This document shows positions 45,560 to 56,278 of a DNA stretch of 64,000 nt, piece by piece. Numbering within the stretch: position 1 is the first letter of the stretch; every line of letters begins with the position of its first letter. The notes beneath the pieces were generated by a model, which had not been told where the DNA came from, made no database searches, and was given only the letters and a program-made list of their open reading frames with translations. The stretch covers positions 123,562 to 187,561 of the forward strand of contig JAJTEM010000003.1 in NCBI GenBank assembly GCA_021299735.1, given 5' to 3'. Made by a program: the position numbers and the translations under genes. Origin of the DNA: Burkholderiales bacterium (GTDB taxonomy: Bacteria > Pseudomonadota > Gammaproteobacteria > Burkholderiales > Burkholderiaceae_B).

Positions 45560-46816
45560 CTAACGCCCAAAGGCGACTTCTTTTTTCTCAAACAAACCGC
45601 GAAACACCGGGTAAATGTCGCGGCGGTTGAACAGCTTACGCATGGCAAAGTGCCCCGCAAAGCTGTCTTCAAGTCGTTCAAAGCTTTCCCACAAATCAGA
45701 GGCGCGGGCCATTCCAAACATGGGGGTGGGCATGGTTTCCACATAAGCGTAGTAACGCACATGCGGCATGATTTTGGAAGAGAGATACTCCGCGCTGGCC
45801 CGTGCATCACGCGAAGTGGCATCTCCATCGGAGGCCTGTGCCACATAGACATTCCACGCGCTGCCAGGGTAGCGTGTCTCGATGATGTTGTGCATCAATT
45901 CCATGGCTGGCATTATCTCGGTGCCACCACTTTTTTTGCCGTAAAAGAAGTCTTCTTCCGTAACCTCTTCCGCTTCGTCGGTGTGGCGAATGAAAACCAG
46001 CTTCACTTCCTCGTATTTGCGGGTTAAGAACAGATACAACAAGGTGTAAAAGCGTTTGGCCAAATCTTTTTTGGCTTCGTCCATTGAAGCTGACACATCC
46101 ATGAGGCAGAAAATAACTGCATTGGTGGAGGGTTCGGGGTAAGTAACACGGTTGCGATAACGCAGGTCTACTTCATCCAGAAAAGGCACGTAAGGCTTTT
46201 TCTTGTTACTGCCCGAAAAATCAGGCTGATCTGTATCTTCCTCGTCGTCTTCTTCATCCTCGCCACGGGGTTCTAATGCGACACGACGCATGAGAGATGC
46301 TTTCATGGTGCGCAAGACAGACAAAGAAGTAGGTGCACCAGAACGGGAGTAACCCGCATTGCGGCTTTTCATGCGTTTAACCGATGAAATTTCCCGCTTC
46401 AACAGCTCAGGTAACTCGAGGTCGTCGAAATAAAGGTTCAAAAACTCTTCTCGCGACAATACAAAGGTAAAACCATCTTCACCTTCACCCTTGCCCGGCT
46501 TTCCTCCGCCCTGCCCTTCACCACCGCCACTGGGGCGCGGAATACGGTCGCCAGGAACGAAGTCTCGGTTGCCTGGCACAACATGCTCGGTGCTGCCGCC
46601 CTGGCCAAAAATAAACGTTGGCTCAGACACTTCACGAGTGGGAATGCGCACTTTCACGCGCCCATCACCACTGACATCGGAAATGGAAGATTCACCTGCC
46701 ACATCCGCGACCGCTTTTTTCAATTGCGTTTTATAACGCCGAATAAAGCGCTCGCGATTGGGCAAGCTTCTGTTTTTGCCGTTGAGCCTGCGATCAATAA
46801 TGGTTGAATCGCCCAT
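45560..46816 (-). CDS. yeaH: DUF444 / YeaH family protein
   Basis: IIDRRLNGKNRSLPNRERFIRRYKTQLKKAV; VIFCLMDVSASMDEAKKDLAKRFYTLLYLFL. Confidence 0.95.
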   Translation of the reverse strand: MGDSTIIDRRLNGKNRSLPNRERFIRRYKTQLKKAVADVAGESSISDVSGDGRVKVRIPTREVSEPTFIFGQGGSTEHVVPGNRDFVPGDRIPRPSGGGEGQGGGKPGKGEGEDGFTFVLSREEFLNLYFDDLELPELLKREISSVKRMKSRNAGYSRSGAPTSLSVLRTMKASLMRRVALEPRGEDEEDDEEDTDQPDFSGSNKKKPYVPFLDEVDLRYRNRVTYPEPSTNAVIFCLMDVSASMDEAKKDLAKRFYTLLYLFLTRKYEEVKLVFIRHTDEAEEVTEEDFFYGKKSGGTEIMPAMELMHNIIETRYPGSAWNVYVAQASDGDATSRDARASAEYLSSKIMPHVRYYAYVETMPTPMFGMARASDLWESFERLEDSFAGHFAMRKLFNRRDIYPVFRGLFEKKEVAFGR

Positions 46817-46843
46817 GGCTAACTCCCTATGCGTTTTGCGTAA

Positions 46844-48808
46844 TCAAGACGCCTTTTTTACGCGCAAATGCCATTCCACCAACAAACGAACCTGCTTCTC
46901 GGTGTAACCCTTGGCAACCATGCGATCCACAAAGTTCTCGTGCTTTTCCTGGCTTTCTTTTGAGCCCTTGTGGTCAAAAGAAATAACAGGCAGCAAATCT
47001 TCCGTTTTCGAGAACATGCTGCGTTCGATGACTTCGCGCAACTTTTCGTAACTGGTCCATGCGGGCATGGTGCCGGAATTGCTGGCCTGTGCACGCAAAA
47101 CGAAGTTGACTACTTCATTCCGGAAGTCTTTGGGGTTGGCAATACCGGCCGGCTTTTCAATGCGGTTCAGTTCTTCGTTCAAGGAATCGCGATCAAAAAT
47201 TTGCCCGGTTGCCGGGTCGCGGAACTCTTCATTCTGTATCCACTTGTCGGCAAACTGAATGTAACGTTCAAACAGGTTTTGCCCATATTCGCTGTAGCTT
47301 TCAAGGTAGGCCGTTTGGATTTCCTTGGCAACAAATTCCGCATACTTGGGTGTCAGGTAGCTCTTGATAAAATCAAGGTACTTGCGGGTTTGCTCTTCGG
47401 GCAGGTTGTCTTTAATCACTTGCTGTTCGAGCACGTATAGCAGGTGCACAGGGTTGGCCGCCACTTCATGGTGATCAAAGTTAAACACCTTGGACAACAC
47501 TTTGTAGGCCCAGCGGGTAGACGAACCATTCATGCCTTCATCGGGTCCAGCCTGGTCGCGATACTCCTGAATCGGTTTGGCATGAGGGTCTACATCCTTC
47601 AGGTTTTCACCGTCGTACACTCGCATTTTGCTAAACAGGTTGCTGTTGGCAGGTTCTTTCAAGCGGCTCAAAACGCTGAACTGCGCCATCATGCTGAGCG
47701 TGCCTGGTGCGCAAGGCGCTTTGTTCAGTGAAGAATGCTCAAGCAGTTTCTCGTAAATTTTCACTTCTTCAGAAACGCGCAGGCAGTAAGGTACCTTTAC
47801 GATATAAACCCGATCCAGAAACGCTTCATTCGTTTTGTTATTGCGGAACTGCTGCCATTCCGACTCGTTGCTGTGCGCCAGAATAATGCCGTCGAACGGA
47901 ATAGATCCAAAGCCTTCGGTGCCTTTGAAGTTGCGTTCTTGCGTGGCTGTAAGCAACGGGTGCAACATTTTGATCGGGGCCTTGAACATTTCGACAAATT
48001 CAAGCAATCCCTGGTTGGCCAGGCACAAACCACCACTGAAACTGTAGGCATCTGGGTCGTCTTGGCTGAACTGGTTCAACATGCGAATGTCGACTTTGCC
48101 CACCAAGGCAGAAATATCCTGATTGTTTTCATCACCGGGTTCAGTTTTGGCAATTGCGATCTGGTTCAAAGTAGATGGCATCAAGCGCACAACGCGGAAT
48201 TTGCGCAAGTCACCACCAAACTCAGCCAGGCGCTTAGTGGCCCAAGGGCTTGAAATACCGCTTAAATAGCGGCGTGGAATGCCATATTTGTCCTCAAGCG
48301 AAGCGCCAAACTGAGCAGGATCGAACAAGCCCAGCGGTGATTCATTAATGGGTGAGCCCTTTAAGGCATAAATGGGCTGCCTCTCCATCAAGGCTTTCAA
48401 ACGTTCGGCCAATGAGGACTTCGCACTGCCCACAGGGCCAAGCAGGTAAAGCACCTGTTTGCGTTCTTCCAGACCCTGCGCTGCGTGGCGGAAGTAGGCC
48501 ACGATATTCTCGATCACCTCCTCCATGCCGTAAAACTCTTTGAAAGAGGGGTAACGGCGCACCACGCGATTGGCGAAAATCCGGGACAAACGAGGGTCGT
48601 GGCGGGTATTGATCACCTCCGGTTCGCCGATGGCGTGCAGCATGCGTTCTGCCGCGCTGGCGTAAGTGAGGGGATCGGCTTTGCACAGGTCGAGGTACTC
48701 TTCGAGACTCATCTCGGTTTGCTGCAAAGCTGCAAAACGAGATTGAAACTGACCAAAAATGTCAGAATCGCTGGAATTCAAATCACGCGGTTCAAGCTCT
48801 GTGTTCAT
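46844..48808 (-). CDS. prkA: PrkA family serine protein kinase (YeaG-like)
   Basis: AERMLHAIGEPEVINTRHDPRLSRIFANRVVRRYPSFKEFYGMEEVIENIVAYFRHAAQGLEERKQVLYLLGPVGSAKSSLAERLK; ATG at 48808. Confidence 0.95.
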   Translation of the reverse strand: MNTELEPRDLNSSDSDIFGQFQSRFAALQQTEMSLEEYLDLCKADPLTYASAAERMLHAIGEPEVINTRHDPRLSRIFANRVVRRYPSFKEFYGMEEVIENIVAYFRHAAQGLEERKQVLYLLGPVGSAKSSLAERLKALMERQPIYALKGSPINESPLGLFDPAQFGASLEDKYGIPRRYLSGISSPWATKRLAEFGGDLRKFRVVRLMPSTLNQIAIAKTEPGDENNQDISALVGKVDIRMLNQFSQDDPDAYSFSGGLCLANQGLLEFVEMFKAPIKMLHPLLTATQERNFKGTEGFGSIPFDGIILAHSNESEWQQFRNNKTNEAFLDRVYIVKVPYCLRVSEEVKIYEKLLEHSSLNKAPCAPGTLSMMAQFSVLSRLKEPANSNLFSKMRVYDGENLKDVDPHAKPIQEYRDQAGPDEGMNGSSTRWAYKVLSKVFNFDHHEVAANPVHLLYVLEQQVIKDNLPEEQTRKYLDFIKSYLTPKYAEFVAKEIQTAYLESYSEYGQNLFERYIQFADKWIQNEEFRDPATGQIFDRDSLNEELNRIEKPAGIANPKDFRNEVVNFVLRAQASNSGTMPAWTSYEKLREVIERSMFSKTEDLLPVISFDHKGSKESQEKHENFVDRMVAKGYTEKQVRLLVEWHLRVKKAS

Positions 48809-49008
48809 GATGTCCTCCTGCACAACGCTTTTTTTGCCCTTTACTTCGGCCGTGAACCTATTTCGCGCCCAAAGCAATCACTTTCATCTCTTGAAAAAGT
48901 TGCAAAAAACAGGCCAGCTTATTTATTTACATTTTTGCGCTGTTTTGGTGCTTGCAACACTTTCTAGTTAACTGCATAGTTATCACTATCTCCCTATCAA
49001 GTGGGGTA

Positions 49009-50808
49009 TTACACCCCTGAAGCGGTTAGAACCTCTCTTTTGTTTAGACGCCACACCGTTTGAGAAATTGCATTTTTCTCGGTTTTTTGTTGCCCCTGCT
49101 CTTCCAGAAATTCAAGTACATTCATTGCCACGCCTTTCTTGGCCAACACACCGGGCATGTCATCAAGCCGATAATGTTGGCGCAATAACTCGTACATGGG
49201 TTTGTCGATGGCAATCGACTTCCCGTGTTGAATATGTGACGCAATTGCTTTAATTAATTCCTTTTGGGTGTCATTTTCGGACAACTTGCTGAACTCCAGA
49301 ACAAAGCCATGCTTACGCAAACGTTTTACCAATCTGGACTGCTTCAGGCGCCCGGAAAGCACCACAGTCATTTCGATGGGCAAACCCGCCATGCGCTGCA
49401 GGTAATTCTCATGAAGCAGGGTTGGGAACACAATGAGGTTGCCGCCCGAGTCGCCCAGATGGTCCATGTTCTCAATGCGGGGTAAATATTTACCGGGCAC
49501 CCTCAATAGCAGTTCGGCGCGAAGTGCCACATAAGGCTGCTTGAACAACCACAACCCCAAAACAAGCACATTGATGGCCGTGACTGCAGTGAATACCCAA
49601 AGCACCTCGCCTTTCATGGCCAACAAAATGGCAATGGCAAACCCGGCTGACACGACCATGAAAAAAGAATTGACGATGTTGTTCGCCGATACCACCCGCG
49701 AACGGCTTTGCCTGGGTGCAAACGCTTGCATGGTGGCGTACAGGGGCACACTGTAAAGACCAACGCCGATGCTGATGAGCACAAAAAGCGCCAGTACAGC
49801 CAGGTTATTCAACTGACTAAAAAACTCGACGACGTTTTGTTGATTCTGGCTGGTTTGATAGGTCACCAGCACCCCATGCAGCAACACACCGGCGACAATC
49901 ATGACCACCAAACCCCACAACACCAGGCCCATTTCAATGCGCTTGCGGGACCACTTTTCACATAGAAAAGCACCAATACCCAAACCCACCGTGAATGCAA
50001 ACAACAATACTGTTGCTACACCAGGGCTGGCATTGAACAAGGTTTTTGACAGCAACGGGAATTGGGTCAGATAAGTTGCCCCCACAAACCAAAGCCAGGA
50101 AATTCCCAACAAAGCGGGCCACACTTTGGGTAGCTTGGTTGCGAAACCTACATTACGCCATGTCTCTAACAGCGGGTTCCAGTTCACTTTCAGATCAGGT
50201 GAATGAGAGGGCGTCAATGGCATGTGCTGCGCTTGGTACACACCCAACAATGCCACCAGAAAACCAAACCCGCACACGATATACACAGCCTTATCACCAG
50301 CCTCTTGGCTCATTAAACTGCCTGCAGCAATGGTGCCCAACAAAATGGCCATGAAGGTGGCAGACTCTACCAATGCATTGCCCATCACCAGCTCGCTTGA
50401 CTTCAATTGCTCAGGCAAATAAGCGTATTTCGCTGGACCAAAAAAAGCGGACTGCGTGCCCAGCAAAAACACACCGAGCACCAACAGTTCAACAGAATTC
50501 AGTAAAAAGCCCACGGCCGTGATCAACACGATGGGAGGTTCCAGCCATTTGGCCAAACGCATTACCTTGGTTTTGTCGAATTTATCGGCCAGTTGACCAC
50601 TGGTTGCCGAGAAAATAACAAAGGGGAGAATGAATAGCGCGGCGATGAGGTTGATCAACAGACCAGGAGAAAAACTTCCACGCAGCGCATCGTTGTAGGT
50701 GACTGCAAGCGTCACTGCAAATTTCAAAAGATTGTCGTTGAACGCACCAAGAAACTGCGTCCAGAAAAAAGCACCAAAACGATTGTCACGAATCAATTCA
50801 ATTGCCAT
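49009..50808 (-). CDS. LplT-like MFS transporter with ~170-aa C-terminal extension
   Basis: NRFGAFFWTQFLGAFNDNLLKFAVTLAVTY; 12-TM-like N-terminal part, soluble C-terminal part from about YLPRIENMDHLGDSGGNLIVFP. Confidence 0.82.
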   Translation of the reverse strand: MAIELIRDNRFGAFFWTQFLGAFNDNLLKFAVTLAVTYNDALRGSFSPGLLINLIAALFILPFVIFSATSGQLADKFDKTKVMRLAKWLEPPIVLITAVGFLLNSVELLVLGVFLLGTQSAFFGPAKYAYLPEQLKSSELVMGNALVESATFMAILLGTIAAGSLMSQEAGDKAVYIVCGFGFLVALLGVYQAQHMPLTPSHSPDLKVNWNPLLETWRNVGFATKLPKVWPALLGISWLWFVGATYLTQFPLLSKTLFNASPGVATVLLFAFTVGLGIGAFLCEKWSRKRIEMGLVLWGLVVMIVAGVLLHGVLVTYQTSQNQQNVVEFFSQLNNLAVLALFVLISIGVGLYSVPLYATMQAFAPRQSRSRVVSANNIVNSFFMVVSAGFAIAILLAMKGEVLWVFTAVTAINVLVLGLWLFKQPYVALRAELLLRVPGKYLPRIENMDHLGDSGGNLIVFPTLLHENYLQRMAGLPIEMTVVLSGRLKQSRLVKRLRKHGFVLEFSKLSENDTQKELIKAIASHIQHGKSIAIDKPMYELLRQHYRLDDMPGVLAKKGVAMNVLEFLEEQGQQKTEKNAISQTVWRLNKREVLTASGV

Positions 50809-50848
50809 GCGTTCAGCATAGCGCAAAATATTACGAGCGAGAAATAAA

Positions 50849-50877
50849 AAAAGCCCCTCAAGCGAGGGGCTTTTTTG
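50849..50877. terminator. Intrinsic terminator between fadE and MFS gene
   Basis: AAAAAGCCCCTCaagcGAGGGGCTTTTTT. Confidence 0.88.
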
Positions 50878-50902
50878 ATGACAAAAAACTTGTCGTTAAA
50901 AA

Positions 50903-53398
50903 TCAAGCAGCTGCCTTGTATTCGGTCACAGGCTTGGCTTCGATCACCTCATCAGGAATTTGACCGTTCGTGCGCAAATAGTCTTTGCTGAAGTCGTCGG
51001 TCAAGATTGCGTCGAAGCGAATTGGCTCGTACTCGCGAATACCTTGGGCCAGATCGGGGCTTATTACATTTTTCGCAACAGCGTCTTTCAACTGCGCTTC
51101 CAAACCTTCACCCACTACCTTGCCTGAGGACACTGCTTTCAGGAAGTTGCTGTAACCGGGTTCAATCGACAACAACTTGTCAGCAGCTTCCAGAATGCGG
51201 CCTGTTGGGTCGGACAAGCCTTCACCCACAAACACTTTATCCAGCAAGCGGTTTGCAAATGCATTGCGTGTCATCAACAGCTCGGCCACTTCGGCATTTA
51301 CCTTGTCGCTTGGGCCTTTGGTTTTGCCCATGCCCAATGGGTAGGCCACGAAGTTCAGCAGCTTGCCAACGGCTTTGTTGGGGAAGTTGCGGTTGAATTC
51401 GCTCAATGCCTTATCGATTTCGAACAATGAATCCTCGATTGCCCACTGCGCGTGCGGAAGTTCATCAGCCAGGCGGCCGTTGGTTTCGAAGTACTTCAGC
51501 ACGGCTGTGGCCATGTAAAGCTGGCTAAGCACATCGCCCAAGCGAGCAGACAAACGCTCACGGCGCTTCAGTTCACCGCCCAGTACACCCATGGCTACGT
51601 CAGCTGTGAATGCCAGTGCGGCAGAGCGACGTTCAATCGCCTTTGCATAGCCCGCCATTGGGCCGCTGACCGGGCTTTTCGCCAAGCGGTTGCCGGTCAG
51701 GCCCAGTACCAATGCGCGCATGGCACGGTTGAAAATATGACCCAAGTGACCGAAGAATGCCTTGTCGAAATCACGCAGGCCTTCTGCCTTGTTCGGATTC
51801 TGGGCAGCCTGCATTTCCTTGAGTACCCAGGGATGACAACGAATTGCACCTTGACCGAATACGATCAGGTTACGCGTCATGATGTTGGCACCTTCAACCG
51901 TAATGGCCACAGGCATTGCCTGGTAAGCCTGGCCCAGGTAGTTGCGTGGGCCAAGAATTACGGTGCGGCCACCGTGAACATCCATGGAACGCAGAATGAT
52001 TTCGCGCATCATCTCGGTCATGTGGTACTTCATCATTGCGGTTACCACTGACGGTGCACATTCTGCGCAAGCAGTTGCGGTCAACACGCGTGACGCTTCC
52101 AGTTTGTAGGTGAGACCACCAATTTTACCTGTTGCTTCCTGAACGCCTTCAAAACGGCCAATCGGCATTTTGAACTGGCGACGAATACGAGCATAAGCGC
52201 CAGTGGCCAGGTACATGCCCCAACCCGAGGCGGCAGACAAAGCTGGCAATGAAATACCACGGCCTGCTGACAAACATTCCACCAACATTCTCCAGCCCTT
52301 GCCCGCCATCTCGCGGCCACCAATGATGGAGGTAAGCGGAACATAAACATCGTTACCGATGATAGGGCCGTTCATGAACACGGCACCGGGGAAGTGACGG
52401 CGGCCAATTTGCACGTTCGGTGTGTTGGCTGGTAACAAGGCACAAGTAATGCCGTAATCCACCTTGTTTTTGTCGCCCAACAAGCCTTGCGGATCTTTCA
52501 GTTTGAATGCCAAACCAACCACAGTGGCAACTGGTGCCAGGGTGATGTAACGCTTGCTGAAGTTCAACACAATGCCCAGTTCTTCTTTGCCGTTCACCAC
52601 ACGCTTTACAACCACGCCAGTGTCAGGAATTGCAGACGCGTCGGAACCCACTTCAGGACCGGTCAATCCGAAACATGGAATTTCGCGGCCATCGACCAGG
52701 CGTGGCAGCCAATAGTCTTTCTGTTCTTGCGTACCGTAGTGCATGATCAGCTCGCCTGGGCCCAAGGAGTTGGGAACCATCACGGTTACGGATGCAGTCA
52801 ACGAGCGGGTTGCAATCTTTGCCACCACGCAGCTTTGTGCGTAGGGGGAAAAGCCCAAACCACCGTGCTCTTTGGAAATCAGCATGGCAAAGAATTTCTT
52901 CTTGCCCATGAAATCCCAAACTTCTTTTGGCAGGTCTTTCAGCTCAAAGGTGATTTTCCAGTCGTCGAGCATTTTGCACAGCTCTTCGGTCTCGTTCTCG
53001 AGATACGACTTTTCATCGGCGGTCAGCTCGGTGTACTTCACGTTCATCAGCTTGGACCAGTCGGGCTTGCCACCAAACATTTCGGCTTCCCACCAAGTGT
53101 CACCGGCCTCAAGCGCATCTTTCTCGGTTGGGCTCATGGCGGGCAGCGCTTTGCTGAATGCCTTGAAAATTGGTGCTGTCAGCACACCACGGCGCAGGCT
53201 TGACACATTGAGCACCACTGCGATGGGCAGGTAAATTGCGGCAAATACAGTAAGCCCCAACTCACCCAGACCTCCCAAGGCGAAGAAACCCAGGGCAGTT
53301 GCGCCGATCGCGGCTGTGAAGGTCAGCAGGTTTGCACCGCTGTAAACGAGGCCGATCAGCACGACGGCTGAAAAAACGGCAAAAAGTGAATTTGACAT
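50903..53398 (-). CDS. fadE: FadE-type acyl-CoA dehydrogenase
   Basis: N-terminal TMs then FGLTGPEVGSDASAIPDTGVV...; 831 aa; RGISLPALSAASGWGMYLATGAYARIRRQFKMPIGRFEGVQE. Confidence 0.95.
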   Translation of the reverse strand: MSNSLFAVFSAVVLIGLVYSGANLLTFTAAIGATALGFFALGGLGELGLTVFAAIYLPIAVVLNVSSLRRGVLTAPIFKAFSKALPAMSPTEKDALEAGDTWWEAEMFGGKPDWSKLMNVKYTELTADEKSYLENETEELCKMLDDWKITFELKDLPKEVWDFMGKKKFFAMLISKEHGGLGFSPYAQSCVVAKIATRSLTASVTVMVPNSLGPGELIMHYGTQEQKDYWLPRLVDGREIPCFGLTGPEVGSDASAIPDTGVVVKRVVNGKEELGIVLNFSKRYITLAPVATVVGLAFKLKDPQGLLGDKNKVDYGITCALLPANTPNVQIGRRHFPGAVFMNGPIIGNDVYVPLTSIIGGREMAGKGWRMLVECLSAGRGISLPALSAASGWGMYLATGAYARIRRQFKMPIGRFEGVQEATGKIGGLTYKLEASRVLTATACAECAPSVVTAMMKYHMTEMMREIILRSMDVHGGRTVILGPRNYLGQAYQAMPVAITVEGANIMTRNLIVFGQGAIRCHPWVLKEMQAAQNPNKAEGLRDFDKAFFGHLGHIFNRAMRALVLGLTGNRLAKSPVSGPMAGYAKAIERRSAALAFTADVAMGVLGGELKRRERLSARLGDVLSQLYMATAVLKYFETNGRLADELPHAQWAIEDSLFEIDKALSEFNRNFPNKAVGKLLNFVAYPLGMGKTKGPSDKVNAEVAELLMTRNAFANRLLDKVFVGEGLSDPTGRILEAADKLLSIEPGYSNFLKAVSSGKVVGEGLEAQLKDAVAKNVISPDLAQGIREYEPIRFDAILTDDFSKDYLRTNGQIPDEVIEAKPVTEYKAAA

Positions 53399-53786
53399 GG
53401 TTATACCCCTTGAATGTCATCAACATTACTTCTAAGTTACTAATGCGTAACATGCGCTTTCGGTGAACAACTGTCAACCTCATTGCATCAAAAAAACACC
53501 TTCTTTTCTAGAGCCCGAATTCGAAAAAAATCAAAGACTTACATTGCAGCGCAACATAAATATTTGCACGGCTGATTAAAATCCAATAGATATATGGGTT
53601 TATTGAAAAAAAACAGCAAAGTGCGGTGCAGCACGGTGGTTTTTTCGTCAACCCGGTAATTCACCAGATTTAACAAGCCCCCAATCAAGGGCCCTGCAGT
53701 TACCGCAATGGGCTAACAAGCGCGCCAATTAACCGATACACTTCATGCCATGCAGTAAGACATTCACCATAAAAAGCGAGGGGAAC

Positions 53787-54251
53787 ATGCCAGTTAACGT
53801 AAACGTAAAAATTGAAAAGTCTTTCAAAATTGCTTGCACCGCTAAAAAAGCATTCGAGCAACTCGTCGATGTAGCAGATACCGTGGCCCTTTTTCCGAAA
53901 CTGGACAAGATCGTCGACCTGGGTGGTGATGTATGGCGATGGGAAATGGCGAAGATTGGTGCGGCTGGCATTTCCCACCAGGTGAAGTACACGGTGAAGT
54001 ACACCAATGACGGTAAATCGAAAATTGACTGGAACCCGGTTCCTGGCGAAGGCAATGCCACTGTTTCTGGCGGATGGGTAATTAAAGAAGATGGCCCCTC
54101 GGCCTGCACCGTGGCGTTTCGGTCTAGCGGCGAATTTGACATGCCCGTGCCCCGCTTGATGAAAAGTATTGCCGAAGGCATCGTGAAATCGGAATTCGAA
54201 GCTCAAGTGGGTACGTTCCTTGACCGCGTAAAAGCCAAGCTGGAATCTTGA
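53787..54251 (+). CDS. SRPBCC (CoxG-like) family protein
   Basis: VKIEKSFKIACTAKKAFEQLVDVADTVALFPKLDKIVDLGGDVWRWEM; ATG at 53787. Confidence 0.75.
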   Translation: MPVNVNVKIEKSFKIACTAKKAFEQLVDVADTVALFPKLDKIVDLGGDVWRWEMAKIGAAGISHQVKYTVKYTNDGKSKIDWNPVPGEGNATVSGGWVIKEDGPSACTVAFRSSGEFDMPVPRLMKSIAEGIVKSEFEAQVGTFLDRVKAKLES

Positions 54252-54304
54252 ACATAACAACAATGAAGCCCCATTGAGGGCTTCACAGCGCTTTAGGAGA
54301 CGCA

Positions 54305-55360
54305 ATGCCCTGGATGATTTACGGTGCCAACGGGTACACCGGTGAAATGATTGCACGTGAGGCCGCCAAACGTGGCATGCGCCCAATTTTGGCGGGCCGC
54401 AACGAAGCAGCAGTTACAGCCCTGGCCAATCAATTGAGCTTACCAAGCCGTGTGTTTTCCTTGAACGATGAAGCTGCGGTGCTGGAAGGCTTGAAGGAAG
54501 TTGACCTGGTGTTGCATTGTGCTGGCCCCTTCTCGGAAACAGCCGAGCCAATGATGATGGCCTGCCTGCAAACCAAAACACATTACCTGGACATTACCGG
54601 TGAAATTTCGGTGTTCGAGCTGGCCCAATCGTTAAGCGGAAAAGCCAGAAAACAAAAAATTGTGCTGTGCCCCGGCGTGGGTTTCGATGTGATTCCAACC
54701 GATTGCGTAGCCGCTCGCCTGCACGAACTGTTGCCTGATGCAACACACCTGGCACTGGGTTTCGATTCTAGAAGCGGCTTGTCCGCAGGCACTGCTAAAA
54801 CCACTGTTGAGGCCATGAAGTTGGGTGGCCGGGTGCGTGAGGAAGGCGAGATTAAAGCGGTTGGTTTAGGCTACAGCACTCGCGAGATCAACTTCGGCAA
54901 TGGCACCAAGTTTGCGGTCACCATTCCATGGGGAGATGTTTCGACAGCATTCCACAGCACAGGCATTCGCAACATTGAGGTGTACATTCCTTCCTCACCA
55001 AAATCGGTGCGCATGATGCGTGCCGCGAACCTGGCACGCCCTATTCTGGGCATGTCACTTGTTCAGGGCATTCTGAAAAAACAGGCTTCAAAAGTAGAAG
55101 GCCCCAATGAAGAACAACGCGCAAAAATGCCCGCGTACGTGTGGGGTGAAGCAACAAATGCAGAGGGCAAAAAAGTGGTTGCCCGCGTAAAAACAGCCAA
55201 TGGTTATTCTTTAACTGTTATGGGTTCCCTGGCAGTGGCCAGCTTCATCTTGATGGAAAAAAATGTAGCTGGTGGTGCTTACACACCTTCAAAACTAATG
55301 GGCAGCGATCTGGTTGAACGCCTGGATGGTTGCGGAAAAATCCAGATTTTTGATCAATAA
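54305..55360 (+). CDS. Saccharopine dehydrogenase-like NAD(P)-binding protein
   Basis: MIYGANGYTGEMIAREAAKRGMRPILAGRNEAAVTALANQL. Confidence 0.85.
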   Translation: MPWMIYGANGYTGEMIAREAAKRGMRPILAGRNEAAVTALANQLSLPSRVFSLNDEAAVLEGLKEVDLVLHCAGPFSETAEPMMMACLQTKTHYLDITGEISVFELAQSLSGKARKQKIVLCPGVGFDVIPTDCVAARLHELLPDATHLALGFDSRSGLSAGTAKTTVEAMKLGGRVREEGEIKAVGLGYSTREINFGNGTKFAVTIPWGDVSTAFHSTGIRNIEVYIPSSPKSVRMMRAANLARPILGMSLVQGILKKQASKVEGPNEEQRAKMPAYVWGEATNAEGKKVVARVKTANGYSLTVMGSLAVASFILMEKNVAGGAYTPSKLMGSDLVERLDGCGKIQIFDQ

Positions 55361-55381
55361 AAATTTCACGCAACAAAAAGC

Positions 55382-55418
55382 AAAACCCCTTGAAACCATA
55401 AGGCATCAAGGGGTTTTG
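55382..55418. terminator. Intrinsic terminator (convergent genes)
   Basis: AAAACCCCTTGA...TCAAGGGGTTTTG. Confidence 0.8.
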
Positions 55419-55438
55419 AATGTTTGCCTAAAAAGTTT

Positions 55439-56278
55439 TTACTTCTGGAATTCCTCGGTTTGAATTTTCCAATTGCCACTGGCTTTGGAGAGAGTTAAAA
55501 CCTTGATGCCAGAATCCTTGTAACGATTGGACGAATAGTCTTGCCGGAACTTGACGATGGCCAAGGTTTCAGACTGCAAGTCAATTTGAACATCAGACAC
55601 GATGACTGAAATTGTTTCCTTGTTGGACAGCCGCGCACGACGTTGGTTTTCCCAAGTAGCACGCGACTTTTTGCCATGCTCGAAGGTATCGGCGTAAAAA
55701 GCAAAATAGCCCTTTACATCTTTGGCTGACCAGGCTGCAGCCCAGTTACTCAACATGTCATTGATTTCAGCGGCATCGCCCACATCAGCGCCAACGGCTA
55801 AACTGGGCTCGGGTGCCATTACTTCGCCTGCACTCGATTCAGGTGCAACAACTGCCGAAGTATCAACCTCTGGAGCATCGGCAGCAGCCTGTGCTACTCC
55901 GGGTGGCGGCGGTGTCAGCGGCGCAATGCGAACAACTTTATCGCTTTTAAAATACACAGCGTAAGGCACAAATTCTTCTTCAGCCCCCTGCCCTTTTTTC
56001 AACACATAGTCCCAACGGTCTTTTTGGTCCTTGCCACTCAGCATTGGCATACCCAGACGGTTTTGCACCTGAAGCGGAGACATGCCCAACTTAATTTTCG
56101 TTAAATCGTCGCTGGTGATGAAATCGCGTGGTCCCACGTGTTCGAAATCAGAGTCAAGGTACTCAGGAATGTCTTTGATACCTGTGAGTGATCCGCAAGC
56201 GGACAAAACAGCCACAGACAAAGCCAAAGCTGCGGTTCTGATAAAACGAGAAGTGCCTGTGCGGTCAAAATTACTCAA
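55439..56278 (-). CDS. Lipoprotein: BamE/OmlA-like domain plus NTF2-like domain
   Basis: Lipobox LSAC; KIKLGMSPLQVQNRLGMPMLSGKDQKDRWDYVL; C-terminal NDMLSNWAAAWSAKDVKGYFAFYADTF. Confidence 0.75.
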   Translation of the reverse strand: MSNFDRTGTSRFIRTAALALSVAVLSACGSLTGIKDIPEYLDSDFEHVGPRDFITSDDLTKIKLGMSPLQVQNRLGMPMLSGKDQKDRWDYVLKKGQGAEEEFVPYAVYFKSDKVVRIAPLTPPPPGVAQAAADAPEVDTSAVVAPESSAGEVMAPEPSLAVGADVGDAAEINDMLSNWAAAWSAKDVKGYFAFYADTFEHGKKSRATWENQRRARLSNKETISVIVSDVQIDLQSETLAIVKFRQDYSSNRYKDSGIKVLTLSKASGNWKIQTEEFQK

